Source: a virus
Reading direction: 5' to 3' (one strand)
Virus record (IMG/VR): IMGVR_UViG_3300017934_000140
Span: 1 to 30,615 of that record
Length of the DNA stretch: 30,615 nucleotides
How positions within the stretch are numbered: position 1 is the first letter of the stretch; each line of letters starts with the position of its first letter. The notes beneath the pieces are model-generated. The model searched no databases, was not told where the DNA came from, and saw only the letters and a program-made list of their open reading frames with translations. The position numbers and the translations under genes were made by a program. Positions 7,578-16,100 of this stretch are shown piece after piece.

Positions 7578-10500
7578 TCACTGCATCCGATACTGCACCG
7601 TCACATTCGCGTCCGCCGGTGCCGTTGCGCACCCCGCAGCCGCCGTCTGCACGCTCACCGTCAGCGTAGATCCGGCCGAGTAATTCTGCGTGATCGCCCC
7701 CGTGTCATTCCCCGCCGCCGCGATCGTCACGTTCACCGGCGTCGTCCCATCCGTCAATCGCACCACCGCGTTTGTCGTACACCCCGTCGGCGCCGTTTTC
7801 GCCTGCACCTGGATTCGCGTGACCGTCACCGCTTTATCCGGAGTCCAAGACGATGCCGTCCACGTCGACGTCAGCGCTCCGGGCAGAAATATACTCTGCT
7901 CGGCGCGTGTCACCGACCCCGTGAACTCTCCGTTCAACAGCAGCTTGGGCGCGGCCACTGCGGTCGCATTGATAGCCGCGGACACCGCTGTCGTCGCTGT
8001 CGGCGGGGTATTTCCACAGGTAAAGCCGGAGTTGTAGGTGTACGTGCCTCCCGCGGTCGTATACTGCGGTTTGATGCAACCATTGGCGTTCGCCAGCGCG
8101 TTGTTAATGTAAACGTTGAGGCCTGTCGCGCCAGTTGGAAATGTCGCCGGCATGACCATCTGCACTACCGACGCCTGTCCCGTCACGTTGAACTGCGTGC
8201 ACGCCCCTGGATTCGTCGTTGTCTCTCCACCCAGCGCGTCCGATGCCGTCAGGCAATACGTATACGTCCCCACCGGCACGTTCCCCGCTCCCAATTGCGT
8301 CACACTCTGAAAATTTGCCGGCAAGTTCATCGGTGTGAAAATCTGCGCGTTCCCCAGGAGTTCACGGTTGTAGTTGCTATCCACCGTCAGGCTGTTAAAC
8401 ATGTTTTCATAGCGGTAGTTCTGAATTCCTAAGTAACCGCAAGACATCGCCCCTGCTGCGCTAATGTTCACGCCTACATAGGTTGTCGCGGTTGTGCTGG
8501 TCTCCAGTAAAGACTGGTAGGATGTTGCGCACGCGTTGTCCTGAAAAGTTACACCGCCCGCAACATTCGAGTTTGTCAGGTCATAAAACGGTGTCGCGAA
8601 ACCTCCGTTGATATCTGCATACGACGCACGTTTGAACGTCACTGCGGAGAGTCCATAGGGACTGGTTGTGAATAGCCATGCGGGCCCGTAGAGACTTTCC
8701 GATAACATTTCGTCGAAGACTGCGTGTACGAAGTTCCCCGGTGACTGGCCGCAACTGTCCACAACCGCCGTTCCGAAGTTGTAGGTTGCATGGGTTTCTA
8801 TGATGCTACTGCTCAGGATCGATGATTCGACCGTATAAGTCGGCGCGCCGCAGTTTTGGGTGAATAGGTAAGTTCTCGAAGTCGCGAAGTTCCCGCCGGA
8901 CGAGGACCACCCGCCATAATTCCAGAATCTTCCGAACCCGCCCTTGTCCACAATGGGCTGTGAACCGGCGCTTCCTGCGGCATGGACATTTTCATATCTC
9001 TGGCTGACTGCGCCGTCGCCGTTCATCTGCTGGTCGTAAAAAAACGCGGATTGATAAGGCTGGCTTGCGCTGACAAGGAAATTCTGGAAGAAATTGTTGC
9101 TGGATTGTTCCGGCTCGAAGTACAACAGGGGATAGGAAGTTCCGTACATGCCGTTCAGCCCTGCTCCCATTGGGTAGAATGCCACGGTGACCGCGGCCCC
9201 GCCGCTGTCCCCAATAATGTTGTCGCTGCCGCCGACAAGGATTGCGCCGCCCAGATAAATCGGGGTGCGAAATTCAAATGTCACGCTGCCCGGGCAGTTT
9301 CTCACCGCAGCTCCCGGGTTTCCGGCCATATCGAAATTCGACATGATCGGGAACATATAGCCGCCGAGGCCCGCTTGCGAAGTTGCGCTGGGGATGACGA
9401 TGTGGCCGCCGTTCTGGTACGTCCCGCCGGTGGGAAGAGCCGCGCATGCCGCCAGCAGGTTGGGCGCGTTGTCGTGGAATACCTTTGCGCCGCTTACCGT
9501 GTTCGTCGCGCTTGCGGCCAGCGTCAGCGTGGTTGTTCCGCCCCCGCTTGAAATTGTCGTGCTCAGGTAGTCGTTCGTCGCCGTCGCTGGAGGAGTTGCC
9601 GAAGCGTCCCCGAGATCGACGGAGGTGGCGCTCGGAGAAGTCCCGTTGTCCACAAAATATCCGTCGTTGCCCTGCGCCACGCCGGCAAGCGAATAGTTCG
9701 CTGCGTTCGCGGGCAGCGTGCAGGACGCCCCGCTACACCTGTAAATCAGGTGGTTTTTGGCCGCCTTGCCGGGAACGTAGGAAAGCGTTCCGCCAAGGTT
9801 TCCCGTGCTTACTCCCGAGCATGTCCCGCCGACAATGGGATAGCTCACTTGGTTGTAATTCGGCGTTCCCCACCCGGAAATCGTGGAGGTGGTGTTGTAA
9901 TGCGTGTCCGATACCCCGGCGATTACGCTCTTGATGAACCACGGCGGCGCCCAGGTCCCGTTCGGAGATCCACTCGGTCCCTGCATGGACCCGCTCACGG
10001 TCAGCGTCGCCGTCGATCCCGCACATGCCGCGTTCGTCACGTTGAGCGTATAGTGCGAATCCCACTTCAGCACCACCCGGGGCAGTACTCGCAGCGTCCC
10101 CCCGGAGCACGCATTCAGCGTAACGTCCGGCACTCCGTAGCGCGTAATCTGCACGGTCGTGCTCGAGGGCACCGCCACCGCGGTCCACGCTCCCTCGCAC
10201 AACCAACTGTTGCTCGAGCCCTGCTGAATCTCGATCTGCGGATACCCGTTGTTGTACTTCGTCGTGGGGATGTTGTGCGGCGCGCTCGTTGTGATCGTCA
10301 CTACGCCGTTCGTCGCCGACCACCCGGAGATGCTATAAGACTGCAAGCCGAACGCGGAGAAGCCGCTCGAAGTCGTTCCCACCGCGCTGCACGGCGTGAT
10401 CCCGCCAAACCAGTCCCTGTCCGCGACGCAGTAACTCAGTGATGTGCTTCCTGTCTGCGCGATAGGAGTCACCGTGGGCGCTTGTGGCGTCGGAATGACC

Positions 10501-11474
10501 GGCGCCGGCCCCGCCCCCAGCACCAATATCCCCTGTCCGTTTGCAAAGTCCAGCGCTGAACCCAGCGTCAGCGTCGAGTTCCCGCTGTTGATACTCCCCG
10601 TGGCCGGTGTGTCGTAGTTTGGCCCAATATACCCGCCGAACCGCATTACATCCCAGGTCGGGTTTGGTCCTTTGGTGTGAAAGTCGGCGTCAATGTTTTG
10701 CGGCGCCGTCCAATTGTTCGCCACGTTCGTTTGCGCGCCGCTTGCGTTCGAGATCGGGCCCACCTCCGTCCCCGTCTCGTCCTTGTAGTACAGCCGTTTG
10801 TCCGCGCTCTTGGTGTACAGATTCACCGTTCCCGCGCTCGCTGCTCCCGGCGCCGTCCCCTGGTTCGTCAGGTTCAGCGTCCCGCTCGCCAGGTTTCCCA
10901 CTACCGTGGTGCTTCCATTCACCGTCAAGTTCCCGCTCAAATTCAGCGTGAACGCGCTGATTCCGCCGGTCGTCGATAGGCTATTGAACGTCGGTGCGGA
11001 CGGATCGCTCGGCAAGATCACGTTCGGGATCTGCTTCGTCGTTATCCCGGGCCCGCTGATTTCTAATTCATACTGCCCCGGCGCAGCGTAAAAAAAGTAA
11101 TTCCCCATCCCATCCGTTGCCGTAGGGTTCGCCATCGCTTGCGTCAATCCGGGATCGGAATAGATCAGCGCCAGCGGCGTGCACGGCTGCCCGCTCGCCG
11201 GCATCGCGCACACTCGCACACCTGCTCCTGCCAGTGGCACTCCGCGCGAATTAAAAACGATGTCGTCTTTGCGCGTGCCCTGCCCCGCAACGCGCCCAAC
11301 ACCCAGGAGGCAAATCAACAAAACAAGGAGGACCGCTCTCAACCCGAATCGCCTTGGCGTCTTTAGCGCGTTCGGGGCCTGCGCGTGTGCCGGCTTCACT
11401 ATCCCCGGCCACACCTGCAACCACGCCGCCAAAATCAACCACAATATCCCGCTCACAGCTCTCGATCGTATCAT
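7578..11474 (-). CDS. Exported tail-fibre/spike-like protein
   Basis: A 1298-residue protein whose ATG has AGGAA six bases upstream. Residues 1-31 form a Sec signal peptide ending in AHA, and residues 45-64 a second one ending near VAG. Residues about 68-155 resemble the carboxypeptidase-regulatory/prealbumin-like beta domain (DDIVFNSRGVPLAGAGVRV). Then come Gly/Thr/Ser-rich fibre-like repeats with LYTKSADKRLYYKDETG, a motif common in tail fibres. Residues about 668-1048 look like a parallel beta-helix or pectate-lyase-like receptor-binding domain. The remainder is Ig- or fn3-like. The part coding the beta-helix is visibly less GC-rich than its flanks. It probably binds or cuts surface polysaccharide; activity is not shown by any clear catalytic motif. 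The signal peptides are unusual for a virion protein. Confidence 0.72.
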   Translation of the reverse strand: MIRSRAVSGILWLILAAWLQVWPGIVKPAHAQAPNALKTPRRFGLRAVLLVLLICLLGVGRVAGQGTRKDDIVFNSRGVPLAGAGVRVCAMPASGQPCTPLALIYSDPGLTQAMANPTATDGMGNYFFYAAPGQYELEISGPGITTKQIPNVILPSDPSAPTFNSLSTTGGISAFTLNLSGNLTVNGSTTVVGNLASGTLNLTNQGTAPGAASAGTVNLYTKSADKRLYYKDETGTEVGPISNASGAQTNVANNWTAPQNIDADFHTKGPNPTWDVMRFGGYIGPNYDTPATGSINSGNSTLTLGSALDFANGQGILVLGAGPAPVIPTPQAPTVTPIAQTGSTSLSYCVADRDWFGGITPCSAVGTTSSGFSAFGLQSYSISGWSATNGVVTITTSAPHNIPTTKYNNGYPQIEIQQGSSNSWLCEGAWTAVAVPSSTTVQITRYGVPDVTLNACSGGTLRVLPRVVLKWDSHYTLNVTNAACAGSTATLTVSGSMQGPSGSPNGTWAPPWFIKSVIAGVSDTHYNTTSTISGWGTPNYNQVSYPIVGGTCSGVSTGNLGGTLSYVPGKAAKNHLIYRCSGASCTLPANAANYSLAGVAQGNDGYFVDNGTSPSATSVDLGDASATPPATATNDYLSTTISSGGGTTTLTLAASATNTVSGAKVFHDNAPNLLAACAALPTGGTYQNGGHIVIPSATSQAGLGGYMFPIMSNFDMAGNPGAAVRNCPGSVTFEFRTPIYLGGAILVGGSDNIIGDSGGAAVTVAFYPMGAGLNGMYGTSYPLLYFEPEQSSNNFFQNFLVSASQPYQSAFFYDQQMNGDGAVSQRYENVHAAGSAGSQPIVDKGGFGRFWNYGGWSSSGGNFATSRTYLFTQNCGAPTYTVESSILSSSIIETHATYNFGTAVVDSCGQSPGNFVHAVFDEMLSESLYGPAWLFTTSPYGLSAVTFKRASYADINGGFATPFYDLTNSNVAGGVTFQDNACATSYQSLLETSTTATTYVGVNISAAGAMSCGYLGIQNYRYENMFNSLTVDSNYNRELLGNAQIFTPMNLPANFQSVTQLGAGNVPVGTYTYCLTASDALGGETTTNPGACTQFNVTGQASVVQMVMPATFPTGATGLNVYINNALANANGCIKPQYTTAGGTYTYNSGFTCGNTPPTATTAVSAAINATAVAAPKLLLNGEFTGSVTRAEQSIFLPGALTSTWTASSWTPDKAVTVTRIQVQAKTAPTGCTTNAVVRLTDGTTPVNVTIAAAGNDTGAITQNYSAGSTLTVSVQTAAAGCATAPADANVTVQYRMQ

Positions 11475-11546
11475 TGCTATTCCTAGCCCCGAAAGTTTGT
11501 CCTGCCCGTCTGCACATTGAATCTTCGCAGTGCTCTTATTTCTTCG

Positions 11547-11843
11547 TTACGGCAGCGCCCCACCTGATCTTGCGGGTGCCCCACCCTTCGCGCGCCTGGC
11601 GAAGGGTGGGCTCTTACTCGTCAACCCCATGCTCTGCTTCTCTTCGGTTTTCTCTTGTGTCAGCTCCTCAGACTTAACCAAATTGATCTGCTGCTCCTTC
11701 AACTCGAGGGCGACTCGTTTGAGCAAACTCGTCAATTCCCTCTCGGTGGACATACGAATAACCTCGAGTGCTAGCTTTCTCTCCAACGCCTCGACCTCGA
11801 CTACGAGATTGGTCAGCCTCTGCATCTGTATTCGTGTTGGCAT
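11547..11843 (-). CDS. Small coiled-coil protein with repeat-derived C-terminus
   Basis: A 98-residue frame with AAGGTGG six bases before its ATG. Residues 1-68 form an amphipathic, heptad-like helix (LTNLVVEVEALERKLALEVI, LKRVALELKEQQINL). The last 25 residues, including SPPFARRAKGGAP, are the translation of a family C palindrome, so the ancestral protein was probably shorter. An overlapping frame (11674-11958) has no comparable character. It could be a tail-fibre chaperone or a small virion protein; no family is recognised. Confidence 0.5.
   Translation of the reverse strand: MPTRIQMQRLTNLVVEVEALERKLALEVIRMSTERELTSLLKRVALELKEQQINLVKSEELTQEKTEEKQSMGLTSKSPPFARRAKGGAPARSGGALP
11569..11617. 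repeat. Family C repeat overlapping a coding region
   Basis: GGGTGCCCCACCCTTCGC and its complement GCGAAGGGTGGGCTCTTAC form a perfect stem. It encodes the last part of the coiled-coil protein. Confidence 0.75.
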
Positions 11844-11895
11844 TGTTCGCCACCTTGTCGATGATTCTGGTGCCTTTTGAAAATACTGGGGTTGC

Positions 11896-11939
11896 TGTCA
11901 TACTGCGCCCAGGCCGCTCGCGGGCGAAGGATCTCAATG
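11896..11939. repeat. Family A repeat
   Basis: TGTCATACTGCGCCC...GGGCGAAGGATCTCAA; the central stem is partly decayed. Confidence 0.7.
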
Positions 11940-11986
11940 CCTGCGTGTCGACGACCAAGGCTACACTCGACTGATCTCACGCTTCC

Positions 11987-12015
11987 CGATCGCTAATCGC
12001 CGGTCGCTGATCGCC
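11987..12015 (-). repeat. Heptamer array
   Basis: On the minus strand: AGCGACC, GGCGATT, AGCGATC and partial units, just after the stop of the gene at 12026. Confidence 0.65.
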
Positions 12016-12025
12016 TTCTCTGCCC

Positions 12026-12376
12026 TTACAGCAATTTCCTCGCCGTGATGCTGAGCTGCACGATGTCCCCCGTCACCGTCCCGGGATACGCTCCCGCGGT
12101 TAACTCCGTCCCGACCCCCGAGAACGTCTTCAGCTTCCAATTGTTCAGCGCCGTTCCTTGCACCGGAACGTAGAAGTACGTACCATCCCCGTTCTGGCTC
12201 TCCGAAAACGCTTGCACCACCGTCGTTGACGGCAACTTATCCGCGACGGCCGTAAAATCCAAGGTGTCCCCGCCCGTCGGGTAGTTCCCCGTAAACGTCA
12301 GCGTCGCGATCGCGTATACAAAATTGCTCGCGCTGGAATCCACATTCAACGGACTCAATGAAATCGTTATCGCCAT
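12026..12376 (-). CDS. Small beta-rich phage protein
   Basis: A 116-residue protein with AAGGAG seven bases before its ATG. It starts MAITISLSPLNVDSS and reads as alternating strands (YAIATLTFTGNYPTGGDTLD) with no catalytic residues. It lies just after the head-tail adaptor and before the tail-fibre region. Size and composition suit a decoration, minor tail or fibre-attachment protein; this is inference. No family is recognised. Confidence 0.7.
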   Translation of the reverse strand: MAITISLSPLNVDSSASNFVYAIATLTFTGNYPTGGDTLDFTAVADKLPSTTVVQAFSESQNGDGTYFYVPVQGTALNNWKLKTFSGVGTELTAGAYPGTVTGDIVQLSITARKLL

Positions 12377-12392
12377 CCCTCTTCTCCTTAAT

Positions 12393-12434
12393 TCGTTACT
12401 TCTTTGCTTCGTTGCCTCTTTGCCTCGTTGCTTC
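12393..12434 (-). repeat. Octamer array after the adaptor gene
   Basis: On the minus strand: GAAGCAAC, GAGGCAAA, GAGGCAAC, GAAGCAAA, GAAGTAAC. It lies about 10 bases beyond the stop of the adaptor gene and runs close to the ribosome site of the next gene. Confidence 0.7.
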
Positions 12435-12442
12435 CTCTTCTC

Positions 12443-13165
12443 TCACCACACCCCGTACCCTTGTCTCGACGAATACGGCCTTCTCCTCCTCGCCGACTGC
12501 TGCTCTCTCCTCACCGTCGCTACCACCAGGTCCTCGATCGCGTCGCTCGCGGCATCGTCCCATTTCTCCGCCAGTGGACTCCCTCTCGACCAACCCGCCA
12601 ACGCCGCCGCCGCGTACGCCAGCGCCTCCTGCGCATTTCTCACCAGCACCGGCGATGTCGCATCCGTAAAGTCCGGATACGCCTTCAAGTACCTTAGCCG
12701 GATCTGCGTGTCCTGCGTCGCCCCCAAAAACCAAATTCCATCCGCGCGCCACTCCCATACGCTCAAGGTTATGTCCTGCACCCGCGACGGCAATCCTCCG
12801 TGCCGCGTCAGGTCCACCATCTCCGCAAAATCATCGCTCGAGCCGTTCGCCCGTTCCCACAGCTTCAGCGGCACCAGCAAGTCCGTTGGCAACTGGTTCG
12901 GCGGCGCCGTCGCGTCCGAAATCGACACCTGCACCGAGCTGTCCTGCTGCGCCACTGCCGGCACCACCAGCAGCACGTCATCCTGAATGAATCCTCCGCC
13001 GCCCGTGTTCCCGATCGCTCGCTGCACCTTCCGGTACGCCGAATTCAGGTAGGGCAACAACAGCGCATCCGTGAACAAATTTCCTTGCGCATCGTTCAGC
13101 AGCGACCGCACCAACGACGTAATCTGTCCCGCCGTGTTATACGCACTCGATCCCACAACTGGCAT
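12443..13165 (-). CDS. Head-tail adaptor (connector) protein
   Basis: A 240-residue protein with AAGGAAG upstream. The start ITSLVRSLLNDAQGNLFTD, then LLPYLNSAYRKVQRAI (about residues 35-55), is characteristic of short-tailed phage adaptors of the T7 gp11/P22 gp4 type: helices that bind the portal. A beta part (LPTDLLVPLKLWER, IWFLGATQDTQIRLRYLKAYPDF) and a helical Ala-rich region (AQEALAYAAAALAGW) follow, with a basic tail (SARRRRPYSSRQGYG) suited to DNA contact. The position downstream of capsid and upstream of fibre genes agrees. Confidence 0.78.
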   Translation of the reverse strand: MPVVGSSAYNTAGQITSLVRSLLNDAQGNLFTDALLLPYLNSAYRKVQRAIGNTGGGGFIQDDVLLVVPAVAQQDSSVQVSISDATAPPNQLPTDLLVPLKLWERANGSSDDFAEMVDLTRHGGLPSRVQDITLSVWEWRADGIWFLGATQDTQIRLRYLKAYPDFTDATSPVLVRNAQEALAYAAAALAGWSRGSPLAEKWDDAASDAIEDLVVATVRREQQSARRRRPYSSRQGYGVW

Positions 13166-13175
13166 ATTTCTTCCT

Positions 13176-13284
13176 TGTAGCGCTGGCTTTTATGCCAGCG
13201 CCTTCTTCCGCTGCTCTCAGGGCCTGGACTTTTGCGTCAAGTTGTCATCCTGAGCCCGCGCTTTCGCGGGCGAAGGATCTCACC
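13176..13284. repeat. Family D hairpin and family A repeat
   Basis: D at 13176-13202 (CGCTGGCTTTTATGCCAGCG) lies immediately upstream of the adaptor ribosome site. A at 13242-13284 has a near-perfect stem GCCCGCG...CGCGGGC. Confidence 0.8.
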
Positions 13285-13390
13285 CGCTGCGTCTTGGCCC
13301 CACACTCTGTCCAGCGTTGGCTCCGGACTCCCGGCTACTGACTGCCGCTCACTCTTCCAGCAACAGGTTTTGTTGCACAACTTTTTAGAT

Positions 13391-13437
13391 GAACTTGAGG
13401 GTGCCCCACCCTAGGTCTGTTAGGTTGGGATCTTACG
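13391..13437. repeat. Family C repeat
   Basis: GAACTTGAGGGTGCCCCACCCTAGGT...AGGTTGGGATCTTACG, with a partly decayed second arm. It lies downstream of the holin-like gene. Confidence 0.75.
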
Positions 13438-13480
13438 GTCTAACACCACATTCTTTGTTTTATTTGCATCTCTCTTGCGC

Positions 13481-13705
13481 TCACTCCTCCGGCAACGGCG
13501 ATTTCTGCAGATACGCCGCTACTCCAATCACCGCGTTGATCAACGCCGCCGCCGCCCCAATCCTCACCGTCGCTCCCATCCCCGCCTGCAAATTGAAATG
13601 AGCCGGATCAATTCCCACGGCTGCCAGACCTGTCATCACCCCGCCCGCAGCTCCGCTGATCCCCGCGGCCACCATCCCTCGCACCCAGATTTGCAATCGA
13701 GACAC
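13481..13705 (-). CDS. Holin-like small membrane protein
   Basis: A 74-residue protein starting at GTG, with AGAGG seven bases upstream. Two hydrophobic segments are visible: residues about 8-30 (GMVAAGISGAAGGVMTGLAAV) and about 43-64 (ATVRIGAAAALINAVIGVAAY), with a basic N-terminus (MSRLQIWVRG) and an acidic end (PLPEE). Size, two-segment topology and location inside a phage structural block fit a class II holin. No endolysin is next to it, so the call is tentative. Confidence 0.6.
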   Translation of the reverse strand: MSRLQIWVRGMVAAGISGAAGGVMTGLAAVGIDPAHFNLQAGMGATVRIGAAAALINAVIGVAAYLQKSPLPEE

Positions 13706-13819
13706 TTTTCGCCTCTTGTCATGAACTTGCTACTTTTCAAGTCACACCGTTAGCTGTTACTCTGCATTTGACAGGGGGCCGTGCCGGACAAAGTATCCGC
13801 ACAGCCTGCACCGAATTTA

Positions 13820-13843
13820 GGGCGGTCAACTGGCCGCCTTTTT
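13820..13843 (+). terminator. Hairpin with T-run, antisense to the gene block
   Basis: GGCGG, an 8-base loop, CCGCC, then TTTTTT on the plus strand. It lies between two leftward genes, so it would stop rightward transcription or serve as a leftward 3' hairpin. Confidence 0.4.
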
Positions 13844-13882
13844 TGTTGCTTCCTTACTTCGTTGCCTCGTTGCTTCTCGTTA
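13844..13882 (-). repeat. Octamer array
   Basis: On the minus strand: GAGAAGCAAC, GAGGCAAC, GAAGTAAG, GAAGCAAC, right at the end of the gene at 13880. Confidence 0.65.
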
Positions 13883-14473
13883 CCCCACCGTCACAAACTC
13901 CTGCCCGTGCAGCGCCGGCACTCCCTCATCCAACACCTCGTACGCCCACCCCTCATACGCCCGCTCTTCTCGCGCCTCTCTCTCATACAACCGTTCACGC
14001 CTCTTCGCTTTCGGCATTCCCCGTGACCATTCGATCGCCCGCGCCACATGCTCCACAATCGTCGGCGTTAATTGCACAAACTCCCCGTCCCGCCCCTCGA
14101 GCGTAAAACAATGCTCGTATTCCCCTCGCTCTGGATACGGCCCCAGCGCCGGCACATTTCGTCCATCCGCTCTCTCCACCGTTTGCGCGTACCATTCCTT
14201 CGGTGATCCGTACGCCTCCGGAGGCACCCAGCGCTCCACATGCCATCGATTCACCGCCGCGTACTTCGGCTCGCGCCGCAATTCCACCACTTCTCGCACC
14301 AATTCCCCATTCTCGTCGCGGTCCTCGAACTTCCCGCCGATCCACGCCAACCGGTTCCATCCCCACACGACGCGGTAGTTCGATTCGCCGTAGCGGTTCA
14401 ACCCGCCGGCCATCTCCAACCATCGCGCCACGCTCTCCGGCGCCTCGTGCCTCTCTCGTATCACCTGAATCAT
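13880..14473 (-). CDS. Conserved-looking phage protein of unknown function
   Basis: A 197-residue protein if started at the ATG at 14473 (weak AAGAG seven bases upstream); a GTG at 14503 would add ten residues. It is highly charged and tryptophan-rich (YRVVWGWNRLAW, NRWHVERWVPPEAYGSP) with no cysteine cluster or known catalytic signature. The C-terminal third is acidic and helical (RERLYEREAREERAYEGWAYEV). It lies between the major capsid and holin-like genes. A minor head or regulatory role is possible; I do not recognise it. Confidence 0.62.
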   Translation of the reverse strand: MIQVIRERHEAPESVARWLEMAGGLNRYGESNYRVVWGWNRLAWIGGKFEDRDENGELVREVVELRREPKYAAVNRWHVERWVPPEAYGSPKEWYAQTVERADGRNVPALGPYPERGEYEHCFTLEGRDGEFVQLTPTIVEHVARAIEWSRGMPKAKRRERLYEREAREERAYEGWAYEVLDEGVPALHGQEFVTVG

Positions 14474-14512
14474 TGCCACGCTCTTGGCTTTTCGGTATGC
14501 CACATTTCATAT

Positions 14513-14663
14513 GAACTTGAGGGTGCCCCACCCTAGGTTTGTTAGGGTGGGCTCTTACGCCCTAACGCCACGCTTACTCTTCTCTTCATTCTTGGGTCGG
14601 TAGTGGCGGGTTTACCCCGCCCTCTTGGGTTTTCTACGTAGGGGTCCAGCACCGCTGGACCCC
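14513..14663. repeat. Family C repeat and two family D hairpins
   Basis: C at 14513-14559; D at 14600-14630 (GGCGGGTTTACCCCGCC); a third hairpin at 14636-14663 (GGGGTCCAGCACCGCTGGACCCC). No gene lies in this gap. Confidence 0.75.
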
Positions 14664-14731
14664 ATGTCCGCACCATCGCCATGCTCAGCCACCAACCGTT
14701 TTCTCTTGCTGTAGGCTATCGGCTCTTGGCT

Positions 14732-14759
14732 CTCCACTCCCGACTGCTAACTACTGACT
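14732..14759 (-). repeat. Heptamer array after the capsid gene
   Basis: On the minus strand: AGTCAGT, AGTTAGC, AGTCGGG, AGTGGAG, starting about six bases beyond the capsid stop codon. Confidence 0.65.
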
Positions 14760-14765
14760 GTCTCC

Positions 14766-16022
14766 TCAGTACCCGCTCGGCCGTGCCAGAGTATCGATGT
14801 ACGCACCGCTTCTCGGCGAGTCGTCCCACACCTGGAACGCCGTGTCGAAGTAGAAAATGAACGCCGCGGCCAATCCGCCGCTCGCTCCGTAAATCGGGAA
14901 CACCGTGTTGCCGTTGACCTCGTAAAAATCGATGTCCTTCAGCACCGCGCGTCCCCAATGCGACAGGTCCAGAAAATCCACTCGTGTCTGATCTGCGTTC
15001 ACGCTGGACTTGATCGGAATCCCGCTCATCGTCTTTCGCCCGGTGAACAGCAAATCCAAATCATTGCCGTTCCCGCCGCCGCCCTCTTTGATGATCTGGC
15101 TCACCGTGATCCCCAGGTTTTCCCACGCGTGTTCCTGTTCCACAGCCATGTATGCGATCAGTTTGCTCAGGTGGTTGATCCCCAGCGCCTTCCTCACCTT
15201 GTTGATCGCCAGCCGCACGTTCGCCGGCGTCAGCGCCGCATTCCCCGCGTTCACGCGCGGCGTCGCCAGTTGCACCGGATACGTCGCCCGGTTCAGGTTC
15301 AGCCACGTTCCCGTGGTCGCGTTGTTCTGGTGGTACTTGATCCCGTACAGCGACACCGGCTGCGACCCGCTCAAACCGTCGTGTACGATGACGTCTCCGT
15401 TCGTCAACCCGCTCGGATTGGCATCCACCGTAATCGTCTGCGTCGGGCTGATTGGATCCGCTGCTGTCACGTTGCACGTGCCGCGATTGGTCGTCAGCGT
15501 CGAGTCGTACACCTGCAGCGTCTGTCCCACGTACACCAGCGCCGCCCCTGGCGGTGTCGACATCGTCCACGTCGTGCTGGCGAACGAGCCGATCGTCCCT
15601 AGAACCCCATTCCCGGCCGTCTGCATCAACTTGTCCAGAAACGACCGGAACTGCCTCATCCCGTTGACTACTTCCCTCTTCGCCGCGTTCTCGACCGCCC
15701 TTTCCTTCCCGTTCGTCGCGTATTCCACCAGTTTCGTGATTTCAATCGCGAACCGGAAGAAGATCGGCGAAACCTGCGCCACGTCGTACTGAGATCCCGC
15801 GCCGCGGCCCAAGTCTCCGCCGTCCGCGTTGTACGATCCGGCCTTCCCTCCCGGGTTCACCTGCAGGGGCAGCCTCATGTTGCGGCTGGAAATCCGCTCG
15901 ATGTCGCCCCTTTGCTGCATCATCGTCAATAGAATGTCGTCGCGCTCGTAGAGCAGGGGCACCTTGTCGCGCACCTTCTCGAGCTGCAACGCGATGACAT
16001 TCGCGTTCGCTTGTGCTGGCAT
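14766..16022 (-). CDS. Major capsid protein
   Basis: A 418-residue protein with AAGGAGAG before its ATG, the best ribosome site in the block, as expected for the most abundant product. N-terminal helix IALQLEKVRDKVPLLYERDD; core segments ISPIFFRFAIEI-like (about 82-96) and a long helix (ERAVENAAKREVVNGMRQFR). A middle insertion (about 150-235) has strands and Thr/Gly repeats. The C-terminal half (LAINKVRKALGINHLSK...YMAVEQEHAWE) fits the axial domain of HK97-fold capsids. Placement straight after the scaffold-like and portal genes supports the call, and the length suits P22-type coats (about 430). Confidence 0.85.
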   Translation of the reverse strand: MPAQANANVIALQLEKVRDKVPLLYERDDILLTMMQQRGDIERISSRNMRLPLQVNPGGKAGSYNADGGDLGRGAGSQYDVAQVSPIFFRFAIEITKLVEYATNGKERAVENAAKREVVNGMRQFRSFLDKLMQTAGNGVLGTIGSFASTTWTMSTPPGAALVYVGQTLQVYDSTLTTNRGTCNVTAADPISPTQTITVDANPSGLTNGDVIVHDGLSGSQPVSLYGIKYHQNNATTGTWLNLNRATYPVQLATPRVNAGNAALTPANVRLAINKVRKALGINHLSKLIAYMAVEQEHAWENLGITVSQIIKEGGGGNGNDLDLLFTGRKTMSGIPIKSSVNADQTRVDFLDLSHWGRAVLKDIDFYEVNGNTVFPIYGASGGLAAAFIFYFDTAFQVWDDSPRSGAYIDTLARPSGY

Positions 16023-16100
16023 TGTTTTCTCTCCTTGAATTTGACTGGCCCCGCTTCATGGAGCCACTCAGGCGTCTTGTGAGAAGGCGCCAAACTCTTT

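Noticed and set aside
7690-8310. Possible diversity-generating retroelement variable region at the end of the tail fibre
   Set aside because: No reverse transcriptase and no near-identical template repeat is present in the window.
11674-11958. Alternative minus frame overlapping the small coiled-coil gene
   Set aside because: Its start region is part of a family A repeat, and the overlapping frame has both a ribosome site and a helical pattern.
12324-12986. 220-codon plus frame opposite the adaptor gene
   Set aside because: Ser/Cys/Ala-rich antisense of a well-supported adaptor gene.
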